The notes beneath the pieces are model-generated. The model did no database searches. It was not told the DNA's origin and saw only the letters and a program-made list of their open reading frames with translations. Both the position numbers and the translations under genes were made by a program. DNA of 39,426 nucleotides from OPU3-GD-OMZ sp001901525. GTDB taxonomy: Bacteria > Pseudomonadota > Gammaproteobacteria > Methylococcales > Methylomonadaceae. The stretch spans positions 1 to 39,426 of the forward strand of contig CAXCEI010000013.1 of assembly GCA_963981505.1 (NCBI GenBank). The letters run 5' to 3'. How positions within the stretch are numbered: position 1 is the first letter of the stretch; each line of letters begins with the position of its first letter. This document shows, piece by piece, positions 24,450-33,703 of this stretch.

Positions 24450-26180
24450 TCAGAGTTTAAATAATGGTTTTAGCTTATCATTTGCTACCGTGGTCGAAAG
24501 CATTTTGGGTTTAAATGTTTTAAATGCAGCATATAAATCCTGACCTTTCCAGTCGCTGTTATCGGGGCTGTATAAAATAGCATTGAGCAACAGTATTTGT
24601 TTTTTTAACGGGGCGTTACAGTGGTTCGCAATTAGACTTAGACTGTTTTCTGGCCAGTATTGTAGGCCCCATTGTAATAAGGCATTTTTAGCTGCCTCGG
24701 CATTATTAGTTATACAGGCTTGTTTAAGAATTTTATTTTGGTAAGGGGATCTGCTTGGTGTTTGTTCTGGTGTAGATAAGGACTTTGTTTTACGGCGAGA
24801 AAGCAGTACGGTTGCAAGCCAGCCTGAGGCTAAAAATAAAGATAATCCGGGCCAGAAATAAATGGCGAATGGTGAATGAGGGGTTTCATTTGTGTTCGCT
24901 GATTCTTTTATGATCGGCATAATCTGAGGGGGTTGAAATGGCATGAGCTCAGTGGTCTGGGGATTTAGTGTGGCAATCAGCGTGGTTTCAGGGATTTGTG
25001 CGATCTCAAGTGAGTCAGTTTGGGTATTCCACCACGACACTTTTATAGCCGGTAATCGGTAGGTTCCTTTTTTGGATGCAATGAGGGCAATTTTTTCTTC
25101 CCTATAGGCAATTAGGGTATCGGTTTTCTTTTCATTTAAGGTTGGCTTATCGGGGTAAGTTTTAAGTTCACCGCCGGCTGTGGTGTGAGCGTCGGGTTGG
25201 AGTAGGTAAAGTTCAGGTAACTGTCCGGCCGTCGTACCTTGGGCAATTATTTTAAGGGTACGTGTTAACGGTTCACCTACTTTCATTTGAGTGATATCGC
25301 CAGACCATGACTGTTCAATATGTAAGGCTTGGGCAGGGAGCCAGCTATTGGCTTGAAATTGTGCAGGAATGGGTTGTATATCGAGCTGAACAGGATTAGA
25401 TAAGACTCTTTTGGTACGAGTTTTGGCACGATTGAAGAAGTTATTATAGTGGCCACGTTGTTGACGATAGACTTCGGCATTTAAGGTAATAGGTGGGATT
25501 ACTAATAGTCCCGGTTGCTGTGGGAAAATGGCGTACTTTCTTTCAGTGATCTCGTAGTTAAGATTGTTGTATTGATCTTGGTAGGTTACATCTTCTCCCA
25601 AGCGTTCAATAATGGCACTGTCTGATGATGGCTCAGTGAGGCTGGCTTGAGAAATATTGATTCTTCGGAACAAGCGTAAGGTGTATATAAATTGTGATTG
25701 CACGACACCGTTTTGTGGAGAAATTTCAGCCATCAGGAATAGCTCTTTATCCTGCGGCAGTGAAGATTCAGTACTCATGTTCGGAGCTATCGCAGTAATG
25801 ATTAAAGGCTTGCTAAAGTCTTTGCCAAAGGGTACAGGCGGTAATGTGAGGGTGCCTGTTTGTTTGATCAGTACGTTAAGGTGCCAAGATTCTTGGTGTT
25901 GAAATTGGCCGTTAATAATGGATGTACTGTTGTTTTTATTTTGATTCAAAATCTCAAGGTAAGGATTAAGAATAGAAAAATCTGGGTCACCATCGGGTGT
26001 TTCAGTTGCAGTAAAAGTGAGTTGAAATGACTCGTTAACACTGACCGGGTTACGGTCTGAGGTAACGGATATCGTTGTTGCGTTAGCGTACGTAAAAGGG
26101 AGTAGCACTGAGCATAAGGCGACTAAAAAAACCCACCGTAAAACAGTATTTATAGGACGTAAATAAGACCACGGAGCCAT
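24450..26180 (-). CDS. batD: BatD-like membrane-anchored protein
   Basis: A signal sequence lies near the N-terminus (VLRWVFLVALCSVLLPFTYANA). A long periplasmic region with immunoglobulin-like BatD domains follows, beginning ISVTSDRNPVSVNESFQLTF, then one transmembrane helix (about 440-460 from this start) and a cytoplasmic tail. I start at ATG 26178-26180, which puts the signal peptide near the N-terminus. Upstream in-frame ATGs at 26231 and 26303 also exist, and none has a good ribosome site. BatD proteins occur with MoxR, BatA and BatB in an envelope-stress or aerotolerance complex whose exact task is unsettled. Confidence 0.85.
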   Translation of the reverse strand: MAPWSYLRPINTVLRWVFLVALCSVLLPFTYANATTISVTSDRNPVSVNESFQLTFTATETPDGDPDFSILNPYLEILNQNKNNSTSIINGQFQHQESWHLNVLIKQTGTLTLPPVPFGKDFSKPLIITAIAPNMSTESSLPQDKELFLMAEISPQNGVVQSQFIYTLRLFRRINISQASLTEPSSDSAIIERLGEDVTYQDQYNNLNYEITERKYAIFPQQPGLLVIPPITLNAEVYRQQRGHYNNFFNRAKTRTKRVLSNPVQLDIQPIPAQFQANSWLPAQALHIEQSWSGDITQMKVGEPLTRTLKIIAQGTTAGQLPELYLLQPDAHTTAGGELKTYPDKPTLNEKKTDTLIAYREEKIALIASKKGTYRLPAIKVSWWNTQTDSLEIAQIPETTLIATLNPQTTELMPFQPPQIMPIIKESANTNETPHSPFAIYFWPGLSLFLASGWLATVLLSRRKTKSLSTPEQTPSRSPYQNKILKQACITNNAEAAKNALLQWGLQYWPENSLSLIANHCNAPLKKQILLLNAILYSPDNSDWKGQDLYAAFKTFKPKMLSTTVANDKLKPLFKL

Positions 26181-26217
26181 GAGTGTATCTATAAATAAAG
26201 TCGCTTGGTATTTTAGC

Positions 26218-27951
26218 TTACCAATTTTCATTAGTTTTAAAATCATTTTTTTGTTGGCTGTATTGATATTTAAATTTACGTCGTAATAAGCCAGAGGGGT
26301 CATCGGGAATTCTTTTTAGCCACTGCTCACTAATTTGCTTTGAATCGTCTTCTGTTTCAGGGGTTACGTCTTTCTTATGTTCTGATGGGTTATCTTGGCG
26401 ATCATTATTGGACTCATCCAAAGGTTGATTTGGAGTATCTTCTGGAGGTTTGTTTTCTTTAGCAGTTGAATCTGGGTTTGATTGCGCTGGATTGTTTGGT
26501 TCGTCATTTTGCGCATTATTAGCTTGATTATTTGGGCTTTCTTGTGAGTTTTCATCAGACGGTTTGTTTTCAGAGGAATCTTTTTCAGATTCAGACTGTT
26601 TTTTTAAGGCTTCTTCGATGAGTTTTTTATTATAGTGCGCATCCTCATGGTCAGGGTTAATTGCTAGCACATCGTTATAAGCCTGTAGCGCTTTGGGGAG
26701 TTGACCCAGTTTACTGTAGGCATTGCCACGGTTGTAATGGGCCTCGGGACTGTTCTCATGTTTTAATGTCTTAATCGCTTTTTCATATTGGCCGTCACGG
26801 TAAAGGGCACTGAATTTCCAATCAGCATTATTAAATTTTTCAGCAGCTTGAGAAAAGTCACCTTGATTAAATTGCTGATAGCCTTGTTGGTCGGCGGTTT
26901 GCCAAAGGTTGTCTAAGGTATCTGCTTGACTGGTTTTTGGGATCGGTAATAGAAGCAGAGCAAACCAGCATAAAATCCCGCGTCTAAAACAGAGACTTGC
27001 CAGTGGAATAACCAGAAAGAGTAACCAGGGGCCACGTTCTAGCCATAGGTCTAATTGGATATCTTGTGATTCATTTTTAGATTTTTCGGGGTGTTGATTA
27101 AAGAGGGCAATAAGGGTACTGGTATCGGTATCGTCGGCAGTAATCGTTTGTAACAAACCCTTTCCTGAATGACTTATAGCGGACAGGGTTTTTAGATTTA
27201 ATTTAGGGATGACAATAGTCCCTGAGGCGTCTTTTAAAAAGCGACCATTGGGCATTTTAATGGGGGCGCCGGTTTGGGTTCCAACCGCTAATATTGAGAG
27301 TCGGTAGTCTTCTAGAAGATTAGCTATTTTGGTTTGCAATGATTTATTAATACCGTCTGTAACCAATAGGATATCGCCTTGTTTTAACCCTGTTTGTTTT
27401 AATAAGGTTGTTGCTTTAATAACGGCGTTATAAGTATTACTGCCTTGACGAGGCATGATATTACTTTTAAGGGCGGATAATTGACTTGAAATTGTTTCAA
27501 TATCATTCGTGAGCGGCGTTACAGTAAACGCATTATTTGCGTAAACGATTAAAGCCGTCTGACCATCTTTTCGTTGCTTCAGAATATCGGCTATTTTATA
27601 GCGAGCACGGATCAGGCGGCTCGGCTTGATATCTTGGGAGTTCATTGATTGAGATAAATCAAGGACAATCACCAGCGCTGAAATATTGCGGAAAACCGGC
27701 GCAGGGAGTTTTTCCCATGTCGGACCGGCGATTGAAAGGATCGCTACTAAGCATCCTATCGCGGTTAACATTACCGGCAGTCGGGATCGCTGTTGTGAAT
27801 TTTTTTGAAGTATAAAGGGGAGGAGTTCAGCGTCACAGACACGACTCCAGTGACCGTGGTTAAATTGTTTTTTTAGCAAAATAATAAGTAATGCTAAAAA
27901 AGGAATTAAGGCTAACAGCCATAAGGGCCGGATGAAATGAAAGGTATCCAT
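26218..27951 (-). CDS. batB: BatB-type VWA domain protein fused to TPR repeats
   Basis: This 577-residue membrane protein has two N-terminal helices (about 8-26 and 57-75), a von Willebrand A domain with the metal site DLSQS (Asp98, Ser100, Ser102), a hydrophobic segment near residues 305-340, then a TPR block. The best TPR repeat is AYSKLGQLPKALQAYNDVLA. A highly polar tail rich in N, Q, S, P, E and D spans roughly residues 455-545, with a basic end. The domain order combines what are BatB and BatC in other bacteria. Start and stop overlap batA by one base (TGATG). Confidence 0.9.
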   Translation of the reverse strand: MDTFHFIRPLWLLALIPFLALLIILLKKQFNHGHWSRVCDAELLPFILQKNSQQRSRLPVMLTAIGCLVAILSIAGPTWEKLPAPVFRNISALVIVLDLSQSMNSQDIKPSRLIRARYKIADILKQRKDGQTALIVYANNAFTVTPLTNDIETISSQLSALKSNIMPRQGSNTYNAVIKATTLLKQTGLKQGDILLVTDGINKSLQTKIANLLEDYRLSILAVGTQTGAPIKMPNGRFLKDASGTIVIPKLNLKTLSAISHSGKGLLQTITADDTDTSTLIALFNQHPEKSKNESQDIQLDLWLERGPWLLFLVIPLASLCFRRGILCWFALLLLPIPKTSQADTLDNLWQTADQQGYQQFNQGDFSQAAEKFNNADWKFSALYRDGQYEKAIKTLKHENSPEAHYNRGNAYSKLGQLPKALQAYNDVLAINPDHEDAHYNKKLIEEALKKQSESEKDSSENKPSDENSQESPNNQANNAQNDEPNNPAQSNPDSTAKENKPPEDTPNQPLDESNNDRQDNPSEHKKDVTPETEDDSKQISEQWLKRIPDDPSGLLRRKFKYQYSQQKNDFKTNENW

Positions 27952-28931
27952 CAGCGGTCTTTAATTTTTAAAATGACGATTAAGAGCATCAAAAACAAAG
28001 ATAGCCCGAGTGGCCATGCATAGAGTTCTGTTTTGGGCCGAAAGAATTGCTTGTCTTTTTCAATGGGTTCAAGTTCATCCAGTAGGGCATAAATGGTATT
28101 AAATTCATCACTGTTACGGGCTCTAAAATACTGACCGCCAGTTTTATCTGCAATGGCTGTGAGCGTCTTTTCATCCAGATCCCGCGAAGGGTTAACGCGG
28201 CGATTACCAAATAGGCTATGTACAATCATTTCATCTGCACCAATGCCAATGGTGTAGATTTTAAGTTGGTTATCCGCTGCGAGATCAGCGGCTTTAAGGG
28301 GGGAAATAACGCCGGCAGTATTTGCTCCATCAGTCATTAAGATCAGTACCCGGCTATTGCTGGGTTGTGACCGAAGTCGTTTAACGGCAAGGCCAATGGC
28401 ATCACCAATAGCGGTACTTTCACCGGCAAGTCCTATAGCGGCTTCATTGAGTAAAGTCATAACGGTGTGTCGGTCGAAGGTCAGTGGTGTTTGTAGATAG
28501 GCTTGTGAGCCAAAAAGGATTAAGCCAATACGGTCACCGGCACGTCTTTGTATAAATTGGCTGGCGACTGATTGAGTTGCCGTGAGACGGTCGACTGGTT
28601 TTTGTTGGATAAAGAAGTCCTGTTCCTCCATGCTGCCAGAGAGGTCAACGGCCAACATTAAATCGCGACCGGTGACAGCCATTTCGACAGGCTCTCCCAG
28701 CCACTGAGGACGTATGCCCGCGATAATTAAGCAACACCACGCAATAATAGCCAGATAAAAAGGCCACGATTTAGCGTTAATGGTTTTTTTCTCAGGAGTA
28801 TCTGATTGAAAGTCTTCAATAAAAGGCACACGTAATGCGGCCTGATTGTGTGGGTTAATAGCTGGGAGAAGACGGGCTAGCCAAGGGAGCGGTAAAGCGG
28901 CTAAAACCCAGAGCCATTCAACGTGAATCAC
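27951..28931 (-). CDS. batA: BatA-type VWA domain membrane protein
   Basis: The 326-residue product has a membrane helix at the N-terminus, a second near residues 57-75, and a VWA domain with the complete MIDAS start DLSGS (Asp96, Ser98, Ser100) and TDGANT further on. A C-terminal helix (WPLGLSLFLMLLIVIL) anchors the other end. VWA domains bind protein ligands through a divalent metal; here the partner is probably BatB or another complex member. It overlaps the DUF4381 gene by four bases upstream and batB by one base downstream. Confidence 0.92.
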   Translation of the reverse strand: MIHVEWLWVLAALPLPWLARLLPAINPHNQAALRVPFIEDFQSDTPEKKTINAKSWPFYLAIIAWCCLIIAGIRPQWLGEPVEMAVTGRDLMLAVDLSGSMEEQDFFIQQKPVDRLTATQSVASQFIQRRAGDRIGLILFGSQAYLQTPLTFDRHTVMTLLNEAAIGLAGESTAIGDAIGLAVKRLRSQPSNSRVLILMTDGANTAGVISPLKAADLAADNQLKIYTIGIGADEMIVHSLFGNRRVNPSRDLDEKTLTAIADKTGGQYFRARNSDEFNTIYALLDELEPIEKDKQFFRPKTELYAWPLGLSLFLMLLIVILKIKDR

Positions 28932-29398
28932 TTCTCATTCCCTTTCACGGCAGTAAGCCATTGCTCTGAGAACTCAAATAAGGGTTTGAGGTCGCTATTA
29001 ATCGTGCGCTGATAAGGGTTGTTTATCAGTTGTTGGCCTTGAATAGAAGAAAACTTTTTTTCTTTAAAAGGGCGGTCTAAAAATTCAAGCCATGCCTGAC
29101 CGGTAAGGCTGGCAACTTGTTCGGGTGGGTAAACACTGATTGCAGTGCGGCGCAATAAGGCAGATAAGGCAGTCAATTTACGTGGGTCATCCCAATCTTT
29201 TTTCATTTGAATCTGTGACAATAAATGGCGGGCGGATTTCACGGCTGTTTTACGCGTGATTTTTTTATAGCTCCAGAACATTAGTATAATGACTGTGATT
29301 GTTAACAATAACGCCAGCCACCAGCCGAATGCGGGGGGCCACCAGATAATAGGGTCGGGTAAATGAATATCTCTAATGGCTAATGGATTAGAAGGCAT
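28928..29398 (-). CDS. DUF4381 membrane protein of the MoxR/Bat cluster
   Basis: This 156-residue protein starts with a proline- and tryptophan-rich segment (LPDPIIWWPPAFGWWLA) leading into one transmembrane helix at about residues 25-45. A basic stretch and a helical cytoplasmic domain follow. Such proteins are regularly found between the DUF58 and BatA genes in proteobacteria. It overlaps the DUF58 gene by one base and batA by four, implying translational coupling. Its biochemical role is unknown. Confidence 0.85.
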   Translation of the reverse strand: MPSNPLAIRDIHLPDPIIWWPPAFGWWLALLLTITVIILMFWSYKKITRKTAVKSARHLLSQIQMKKDWDDPRKLTALSALLRRTAISVYPPEQVASLTGQAWLEFLDRPFKEKKFSSIQGQQLINNPYQRTINSDLKPLFEFSEQWLTAVKGNEK

Positions 29399-30318
29399 TA
29401 GTTCTTACGGCAAAGGATTGCGATTGGGTCATCATGGGTACTACAAAAATAACTGTGAATCGTGCGTTTTTTGGCTAATTGATGAAGCTTAAGTTGCTGT
29501 TGTTGAAAGCGGTGTTGATAATTTTCTAGCCGCTGCGGGTTGGCTGTATTAAGAGTTACATCGGTAAAACCGTCGGTAAAACGGTAATGACCATTTTTAG
29601 GCAGTGTACTTTCGAGGGGGTCAGACACCATAATAAGCACCACGTCACAATGTTTTGCGAGTTGTGACAGGTGCGGTTCACAGCTTGCATCCAGACCGCG
29701 AAAATCACTAATCAAGTAGACTAAACTACCGGGCTTAACATGTCGGCATAATCGCATCAGTGTATGTGCTAAGGTTTGTTGACTTGTCTGGGCTGGCTGG
29801 GAATGTTCTTTTTCAGCGCGTATCAGTTCGTGAAATAATCGTAAAACAGCCTGACGACCATTTTGCGGTTTAATTTCACGTTGTGTTTGGTGGGTGAAGA
29901 TCTGTCCGCCAATACGGTCGCCCTGACGAAGAGCACTCCAAGCGAGTAAAGATGCTAGGCGAGCGGCTTGCACCGACTTGAAAACACCACGGGTGGCAAA
30001 AAACATAGAAGGTCTTAAGTCCACAGATAAGAAGACGGGTCGCTCACGTTCTTCACGAAAGAGTTTGGTATAGGGTTTACCCGTACGGGCAGTAACACGC
30101 CAATCGATACTGCGGATGTCATCGCCGGGTTGATACAGCCGAGCCTCATCAAATTCCATCCCGCGCCCCTTGGTGCTGGATAAATAGCCGCCACTTTGTT
30201 TTGATTTTATGGTGCTATGGTCAAGGTTCACTTGACGGGCGCCGGCAGACAAGCGAATGAGGTTGTTAAATTGAATTTGAATGCGCTCATCAGGGGTTAA
30301 AGAAAGCGATGTTTTCAT
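29398..30318 (-). CDS. DUF58 domain protein
   Basis: The 306-residue soluble protein has the DUF58 core: GRGMEFDEARLYQPGDDIRSIDWRVTARTG, here quoted by its ends GRGMEFDEAR and SIDWRVTARTG at about residues 51-79, followed by a VWA-like fold beginning VFLSVDLRPSM. It always accompanies MoxR ATPases. Its ATG overlaps the moxR stop by one base. A role as adaptor between the MoxR ATPase and the membrane VWA proteins is inferred from gene association. Confidence 0.88.
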   Translation of the reverse strand: MKTSLSLTPDERIQIQFNNLIRLSAGARQVNLDHSTIKSKQSGGYLSSTKGRGMEFDEARLYQPGDDIRSIDWRVTARTGKPYTKLFREERERPVFLSVDLRPSMFFATRGVFKSVQAARLASLLAWSALRQGDRIGGQIFTHQTQREIKPQNGRQAVLRLFHELIRAEKEHSQPAQTSQQTLAHTLMRLCRHVKPGSLVYLISDFRGLDASCEPHLSQLAKHCDVVLIMVSDPLESTLPKNGHYRFTDGFTDVTLNTANPQRLENYQHRFQQQQLKLHQLAKKRTIHSYFCSTHDDPIAILCRKN

Positions 30319-31301
30319 TAGGGAACAGGTATTCTGAGGATAAGTTCCTTGATAAAGTGATCGGCGGTAATACCCTCAGCTTCGGCTTCATAAGAAAGTA
30401 TAATTCGATGACGAAGGACATCAAAAGCGAGTTCTTGAATGTCTTCGGGGCCGACAAAATCACGTTCAGCTAACCAGGCCTTGGCCCGGGCACAACGGTC
30501 TAGTGCAATAGTCGCGCGTGGGCTTGCTCCAAATTGTAGCCATTGTGCTAAGTCATCGCCGTAGGCATGGGGTTGGCGTGTCGCTAAAATAATTTGTAGT
30601 AAATAGTCTTGAAGGTGCTCAGCCATATAGACATTAAGCACTTCTTTACGTGCAGTAAAAATGGCTGATTGACTGATAGGCTTGCTGTCAATAGCGGTAT
30701 TATTTTTTTCCCCTAAAGCTTCTTGCCGGGCAAGGGTTAGAATTTGTTTTTCATGTTCTGGTTTTGGGAAGTCAACATTCACATGTAATAAGAAGCGGTC
30801 TAGTTGCGCCTCAGGAAGTGGGTAAGTGCCCTCTTGCTCAATAGGATTCTGAGTGGCCATGACGAGGAAAAGTTCCGGTAAGGGATAACTCGTTGACCCT
30901 ACTGTAATTTGTCGTTCAGCCATGGCTTCAAGTAATGCGGCTTGCACTTTAGCAGGCGATCGGTTGATTTCATCGGCTAACACAAGATTATGAAATAACG
31001 GACCTTTTTGGAATTCAAAAGTGCTAGTTTGCGGGCGATAAATTTCGGTACCGGTTAGGTCAGCAGGCAATAAGTCTGGGGTAAATTGAACGCGGTGGAA
31101 GTTTGTTTCAATACCTTGACTTAGGCAATTAATGGCGCGTGTTTTTGCTAATCCCGGAGCACCTTCAACTAAAAGATGGCCGTCAGCGAGTAACGCGATT
31201 AACATGCGGTTAATTAAATTTTCCTGACCAATAATATGTTGACCAAGATAAGATCTGAGTTGCTTGATGGCTTCGATTGCTGTGTTGTTAATCTGGTTCA
31301 T
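30318..31301 (-). CDS. moxR: MoxR-family AAA+ ATPase
   Basis: This AAA+ chaperone-like ATPase of 327 residues has Walker A GAPGLAKT (47-54), Walker B LVLADE (Asp110, Glu111), sensor 1 in MATQNPIEQEGTYPLPEAQ and the arginine-finger region RFLLH. MoxR proteins remodel metalloenzymes or VWA-domain partners; the five genes behind it encode two such VWA proteins and their accessories. It opens a nine-gene minus-strand series. I found no convincing promoter or ribosome site in the 186-base gap in front of it. Confidence 0.95.
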   Translation of the reverse strand: MNQINNTAIEAIKQLRSYLGQHIIGQENLINRMLIALLADGHLLVEGAPGLAKTRAINCLSQGIETNFHRVQFTPDLLPADLTGTEIYRPQTSTFEFQKGPLFHNLVLADEINRSPAKVQAALLEAMAERQITVGSTSYPLPELFLVMATQNPIEQEGTYPLPEAQLDRFLLHVNVDFPKPEHEKQILTLARQEALGEKNNTAIDSKPISQSAIFTARKEVLNVYMAEHLQDYLLQIILATRQPHAYGDDLAQWLQFGASPRATIALDRCARAKAWLAERDFVGPEDIQELAFDVLRHRIILSYEAEAEGITADHFIKELILRIPVP

Positions 31302-31511
31302 GAAGTCAAAATGTAATGAATTAAAGGGCTAGCGACTGAAGCATTATGCACATTCAGAAAGGCACATATTTTAGCTCAGTTTAGGTTGAAAAAAAACCTT
31401 TAGTAAGGCTGATAATGGATTGTTTTTTCGTAGAGGCATAGATAGAAAGATAACCTGATTGTTTGCTTTTTTCGGTACAATTGTGCTTTGCCATTAAATT
31501 ATTTAAGTATT

Positions 31512-32846
31512 ATGCGTTCTTATAAAGAGTCTCCGGTGGCGACCACCCAATTGCCCCCGGGTATTGCTTTTATTATCGGTAATGAGGCCGCTGAGCGATT
31601 TAGTTATTATGGTATGCGCTCAATTCTTGTGGTTTTTATGACTCAGTATCTCATGAATGCTTCCGGTCAACTGGCTGTTATGTCAGAACAAGAGGCGCAG
31701 GGGTATTTTCACCTGTTTGTTTCTGCCGTGTATATTACCCCGGTATTAGGTGCTTTGTTGGCAGATGGTGTGTGGGGTAAATACCGGACCATTATTTATT
31801 TATCGGTGGTTTATTGTTTAGGTCATTTCGTACTGGCGTTGGATGATACGCGGATGGGTTTGTTACTGGGCCAGTCATTAATTGCCTTAGGTGCCGGGGG
31901 CATTAAACCTTGTGTTTCGGCACATGTGGGTGATCAGTTTGGTCGTTCTAATCAGTTTCTATTAAGCAAGGTGTTTAGTGGGTTTTATCTGGCTATTAAT
32001 TTAGGAGCCTTCTTTTCAATGTTAGCAATTCCCTGGATATTAGAACATTATGGCGCAAAGTCTGCCTTTTTACTCCCCGGTATTTTAATGTTATTGGCAA
32101 CAGTTATTTTCTGGTCTGGTCGTTATCGTTTTGTGCATATTCCTCCCGCGGGCAAGGTTTTTTTAAGTGATGTTTTTAGTAACACCGGTATTAAAGTACT
32201 GGGTAAGTTGTCTGTTATTTATATTTTTATTGCGGTATTTTGGGCGTTGTTTGACCAAACCGGTTCGTCTTGGGTGTTACAGGCGCAGAAAATGGACCGA
32301 CAACTTTGGGGTTTTGATATTCTACCGTCGCAAATTCAGGCCGTTAATCCTTTGTTGATTATAATGTTAGTCCCGTTGTTTTCTTATTATCTTTATCCGC
32401 AATTAAATAAATGGTTTAACTTAACGGCATTAAGAAAAATTGCCATTGGGTTATTTGTTACAACCCTTGCTTTTATGATTCCGAGTTGGATACAAATGCA
32501 AATTGACGTGGGTTTAAGGCCTCATATTGGTTGGCAGTTGTGTGCGTATTTACTGTTGACGTCAGCGGAAGTTATGGTCTCGATTACTTGTCTTGAGTTC
32601 TCTTATACGCAAGCGCCGAAAACAATGAAGTCCTTTGTTATGGCTTTTTATATGTTGTCAGTGGCGGTCGGAAATTTGTTTACCAGTGCCGTTAATTTCT
32701 TTATACAGAATGATGATGGGAGTAGTAAACTGGCAGGCGCGGACTACTTTTGGTTTTTTACTTTGTTAATGTTAGCGACGGCTTTATTGTTTATATGGGT
32801 GTCGCGTAATTATACTGAAACGACTTATTTACAAGATGAATGTTAA
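31512..32846 (+). CDS. POT-family proton-dependent peptide transporter
   Basis: This major-facilitator protein of about 444 residues has around 12 hydrophobic segments. The signature E-x-x-E-R-F-x-Y-Y-G near the N-terminus (NEAAERFSYYGMRS) identifies the proton-coupled oligopeptide transporter family, which imports di- and tripeptides. GAGGIKPCVSAHVGDQF is the second POT signature. I chose ATG 31512 over the TTG at 31488; neither has a strong ribosome site. It overlaps the following dehydrogenase gene by 11 bases. The substrate is unproven. Confidence 0.9.
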   Translation: MRSYKESPVATTQLPPGIAFIIGNEAAERFSYYGMRSILVVFMTQYLMNASGQLAVMSEQEAQGYFHLFVSAVYITPVLGALLADGVWGKYRTIIYLSVVYCLGHFVLALDDTRMGLLLGQSLIALGAGGIKPCVSAHVGDQFGRSNQFLLSKVFSGFYLAINLGAFFSMLAIPWILEHYGAKSAFLLPGILMLLATVIFWSGRYRFVHIPPAGKVFLSDVFSNTGIKVLGKLSVIYIFIAVFWALFDQTGSSWVLQAQKMDRQLWGFDILPSQIQAVNPLLIIMLVPLFSYYLYPQLNKWFNLTALRKIAIGLFVTTLAFMIPSWIQMQIDVGLRPHIGWQLCAYLLLTSAEVMVSITCLEFSYTQAPKTMKSFVMAFYMLSVAVGNLFTSAVNFFIQNDDGSSKLAGADYFWFFTLLMLATALLFIWVSRNYTETTYLQDEC

Positions 32847-33672
32847 TGTGAAGAATATTTTAGTGACCGGTTGTTCTACCGGTATTGGCCTTGATGCTAT
32901 CGAGGCATTAAGGACACGCGGTTATCGAGTGATTGCATCGGCTAGAAAGAGTGAAGATGTTAACAGATTGGCAGCGTTGGGTTTTGACGCCATTCAACTT
33001 GACTTGAACGACAGTGACAGCATTCGAGGCGGCGTTGCGAAAGTTGCTAAATTAACGGATGGAAAAATTGATGCTTTATTTAACAATGCAGGGTTTGGTC
33101 AGCCCGGTGCGGTGGAAGATTTAACGCGAGACGTATTGCGACAGCAATTTGAAACCAATGTTTTTGGTTGTCATGAATTAACCTGTTTGATTTTGCCTTA
33201 TATGCGCAAAAATGGGCAAGGACGCATTATTTTTAATAGTTCTGTTTTAGGATTCGCGGCAATGCGGTTTAGAGGGGCTTATAATGCCAGTAAATTTGCG
33301 CTGGAGGGCTTGGTAGATACCTTGCGTTTAGAATTACACGGAACTAATATTCAGGTTGTTTTAATTGAGCCAGGGCCTATTTTAAGTGCCTTTAGAACGA
33401 ATGCTTTTGAATTGTATAAGGCCAACATTAATAAGGACAAAAGCGCTCATTTAGAGACCTACTTAGCGTTAGAGGCGCGTCTTGAGACGGTGGGTGCAGC
33501 GGTGCCCTTTACGTTGCCTGCCAGTGCAGTGAGTACCAAGGTGATTGCCGCACTTGAATCATCGAGGCCGCGCATACGTTACTACGTTACCGTGCCGACC
33601 TATTTATTTGCTTATTTAAAAAGGCTTTTGCCCGGGCGCTGGTTGGATACAATTTTGAGGCAGGTTAACTAA
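32836..33672 (+). CDS. Short-chain dehydrogenase/reductase (SDR)
   Basis: The 278-residue classical SDR has the nucleotide-binding TGCSTGIG near residues 11-18, the NNAGFG motif, the catalytic Ser in NSSVLGFAA and the YNASK pair (Tyr and Lys). Residues after beta-2 (ASARKSEDVNRL) include a basic pair that usually favours NADP(H). The substrate is not predictable. Its ATG overlaps the transporter gene by 11 bases, so both are co-transcribed. Confidence 0.92.
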   Translation: MNVNVKNILVTGCSTGIGLDAIEALRTRGYRVIASARKSEDVNRLAALGFDAIQLDLNDSDSIRGGVAKVAKLTDGKIDALFNNAGFGQPGAVEDLTRDVLRQQFETNVFGCHELTCLILPYMRKNGQGRIIFNSSVLGFAAMRFRGAYNASKFALEGLVDTLRLELHGTNIQVVLIEPGPILSAFRTNAFELYKANINKDKSAHLETYLALEARLETVGAAVPFTLPASAVSTKVIAALESSRPRIRYYVTVPTYLFAYLKRLLPGRWLDTILRQVN

Positions 33673-33703
33673 TTGGAAGTCATTTTTTATAGAGTCTTTT
33701 TAA

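Noticed and set aside
26181..26303. Long N-terminal extension of BatD
   Set aside because: It buries the signal peptide and overlaps batB by 86 bases; internal starts fit better, although none has a clear ribosome site.
31302..31511. Search for a promoter or small gene between moxR and the POT transporter
   Set aside because: AT-rich sequence with only partial -10 and -35 matches; no frame with a ribosome site worth reporting.
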